Source: Pyronema omphalodes (Eukaryota > Ascomycota > Pezizomycetes > Pezizales > Pyronemataceae). Taken from it: DNA of 64,000 nucleotides. The translations under genes and the position numbers were made by a program. The stretch covers positions 62,001-126,000 of the forward strand of contig JAJJXM010000096.1 of the NCBI GenBank assembly GCA_024516155.1, written 5' to 3'. Under the pieces are notes generated by a model that saw only the letters and a list, made by a program, of their open reading frames with translations, was not told where the DNA came from and searched no databases. Each line of letters opens with the position of its first letter. Position 1 is the stretch's first letter. Below, one piece after another: positions 62,413 to 64,000 of this stretch.

Positions 62413-63231
62413 GTGTTTGGAGACAACGACAAATCTGTCCTACCGCCACATCGACGCCAAGACCAACAAATCCCATTACTGGAAAATCAATCACCGCCCT
62501 TCGAACCATTGCGAGCTCTTGACGAAAATCGACTTCAAGCACTGAAAGAATATATCGATAGTACCTTGGAAAAGGGTTGGATCAGAAGCTCAACCTCCCC
62601 GGCGGGGGCCCCAATCCATTTTGTAAAAAAGAAAGACGGGGGACTCCGCTTATGCGTGGACTACCGGGGGCTTAATGCCATAACCATCAAAGATCGGACT
62701 CCCCTGCCATTGATTGGAGAAGCCTTGGATCGACTATCAAAAGCGAAGATTTACACCAAGTTAGATGTTAGAGACGCATATCACAACTTGCGGATAGCCA
62801 AGGGGGACGAATGGAAAACCGCTTTTCGGACGAAATATGGTCTCTATGAATATCTAGTAATGCCCTTCGGATTCACCAATGCACCAGCGTCATTCCAGCG
62901 TTGGATCAATGAGGTACTCAGCGACTATCTCGACATATTTTGTATCGCATACCTAGATGATATTTTAATTTACTCCGACAATTTGCAACAACATCGTGAC
63001 CATGTACAACTAATCCTAACACGAATCCGAGATGTAGGCCTCAAACTAAAGGCAACAAAGTGTGAGTTTCAAACGCATAAAACGGAGAACCTCGGATACA
63101 TCATCGCCCCAGAAGGAATCTTGATGGACCCGGAAAAGGTCAGAGCGGTAAAAGCATGGAAAGAAGCAACGAACGTAAAAGGAATCCAAAGCTTCCTTGG
63201 ATTTGCAAATTTTTATAGAAGGTTCATATGA
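62413..63231 (+). pseudogene. Ty3 reverse transcriptase (T-c), ends at an in-frame TGA
   Basis: The open frame carries [61 protein letters not shown] (motif A Asp), MPFGFTNAPASFQ and AYLDDILIYS (motif C YLDD), LKATKCEF, SFLGFANFYRRFI. The TGA at 63229-63231 replaces the Trp/Arg codon expected before DFSKI; translation of the remaining pol would need readthrough. About 272 residues. Confidence 0.9.
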
Positions 63232-63954
63232 GATTTCAGCAAAATTACCACACCGCTCACGAAACTCATCCGAAGAGATACACCCTTTGTCTGGGACGAT
63301 GTGGCACAGCAAGCGTTCGATAACATTAAGCTCGCCATGATAACCCAACCCATCTTACGCCATTTCGATCCCAGCCAACCCATTACCCTAGAAACAGACG
63401 CATCCGATTACGCTATCGGTGCGGTCTGCTCTCAAGCAGACTCGGACGGTGTGCTACATCCGCCTGGATACTTCTCCCGAAAGTTAAAAGATGCCGAACG
63501 AGATTATGACAAACATGATAAAGAATTACTTGCAATTGTGGAAAGTCTACAAAAATGGGCAACTTATTGCAAAAGTACCCAACAACAAATCAAAATACTG
63601 ACGGACCACAAAAACTTGGAGTATTGGCAAACAAAAAAAGATCTCAATCTACGCCAGGCACGGTGGGGAGAAGTACTTGCCAATTATGACTTCCGCATTG
63701 TGTATAGACCGGGCAAATTGGCTGGAAAGCCGGACATTCTTTCCCGCGAGTCAGGAGACTCGCCCTGGGAAGGGGAGGCGAAACATCGAGAAAACAAGGA
63801 TCGCATCTTACTCCCGGAAGAAACTTTCGTTGTCAATACCACTGAGGTAGTAAAAATTAAAGAAGATCGGGAAATAATAAAATTAATAAAAACAAAAATG
63901 GCGACTGATCCAGAAATACGAGACGTCCTGAAGAAGTTACGAAGCGGCGAATGA
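63232..63954 (+). pseudogene. Ty3 RNase H and connection to integrase (T-c)
   Basis: Continues the RT frame: ITTPLTKLIRRDTPFVWDDV, LETDASDYAIGAVCSQ (RNase H catalytic Asp), YFSRKLKDAERDYDKHDKEL (catalytic Glu), ILTDHKNLEYW (catalytic Asp), LRQARWGEVLANYDFRIVYR and KPDILSRESG. A TGA at 63952-63954 ends it before the integrase zinc finger. The last 46 bp (63955-64000) continue pol sequence without a recognisable motif. Confidence 0.88.
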
Positions 63955-64000
63955 CAAGATGATAAGGTAGCACTAGGACTGTGCAAGGAACGGAACGGGC

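Larger units (their letters stand above)
59493..64000 (+). mobile_element. Ty3/gypsy copy T-c: 5' LTR, gag, protease, RT, RNase H (continues off the right edge)
   Basis: The youngest layer of the right-hand nest. A complete 1.01-kb LTR is followed by gag, protease, RT and RNase H in chromovirus order; integrase would follow beyond the edge. Damaged by a frameshift in protease and at least two in-frame stops, so inactive as read. Confidence 0.93.

Noticed and set aside
1..64000. Heavy repeat-induced point mutation (RIP)
   Set aside because: Copies remain GC-rich and differ mostly by indels and scattered substitutions. A few TGG to TGA or CAG to TAG changes exist (11199, 30459, 63229), too few by eye; a RIP-index calculation would settle it.

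Overview
The window is a pile-up of nested retrotransposons from what is most likely a filamentous fungus with a large, repeat-rich genome. The organism call is an inference: the LINE ORF2 order is endonuclease-reverse transcriptase-RNase H, as in Tad1/I-like fungal elements, and there are chromovirus/Ty3-like gag-pol genes and GC-rich repeats without the AT-rich decay expected from heavy RIP. I see no convincing host gene, tRNA or rRNA. Nearly every base right of about 880 belongs to a retroelement, and most insertions can be dated relative to each other by intact 11-15 bp target-site duplications (TSDs).

Five element classes are present. (1) LINE-C: autonomous LINEs ending in an (AAAT)n tail: C-a (about 884-6087, +), C-b (11942-18940, -, the only copy with both ends and a TSD) and C-c (about 42898-47622, +). 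(2) LINE-B: autonomous LINEs; the one copy whose 3' end lies in the window (B-a) ends in a (CAAA)n tail. Copies: B-a (33657-42329), B-b (47623-56428), B-c (56429-57967) and a 3' fragment (32716-33163). (3) NORF: an abundant family of about 2 kb elements that encode one coiled-coil, basic protein of about 480 aa and no reverse transcriptase. Fourteen whole or partial copies (N1-N14) are listed. Their 5' end matches LINE-B and their 3' ends match several different LINE 3' ends, so they look like protein-coding parasites of the LINE machinery. (4) Ty3/gypsy: an integrase scrap (27163-27422), a badly interrupted copy T-b (28394-42897), a solo LTR (29369-30384) and copy T-c with its 5' LTR (59493 to the right edge). 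(5) A second LTR family (LTR2; 6108-6638 minus and 6735-19296 plus, the latter split by two insertions) with an unidentified gag-like internal region.

Layout. 1-880: simple and tandem repeats, then unassigned sequence. 884-6087: 5'-truncated LINE-C. 6108-19296: two LTR2 LTRs in opposite orientation; the plus copy holds N1, which itself holds the chimeric minus-strand N2, and also holds full-length C-b. 19297-20097: LTR2 internal remnant. 20098-26990: a NORF cluster that repeats the N1/N2 locus in an older arrangement. 27000-33163: Ty3 and NORF fragments including a solo LTR. 33164-42897: Ty3 copy T-b split by B-a, which is split by N11. 42898-64000: an onion of successive insertions, C-c broken by B-b (itself holding N12 and N13), B-b broken by B-c, B-c broken by N14, N14 broken by Ty3 copy T-c. 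The 3' halves of these outer layers lie beyond the right edge.

Working model (inference): LINE-B and LINE-C supply endonuclease and reverse transcriptase. NORF transcripts carry a 3' module (a GGAAATAAAGG box, a short TAACC-loop-GGTTG hairpin, and a microsatellite tail) recognised by one or other LINE, and encode their own ORF1-like RNA-binding or assembly protein whose central segment differs with the type of tail. Frequent nesting then generates chimeric transcripts, 5' transductions and ectopic recombination, all visible here.
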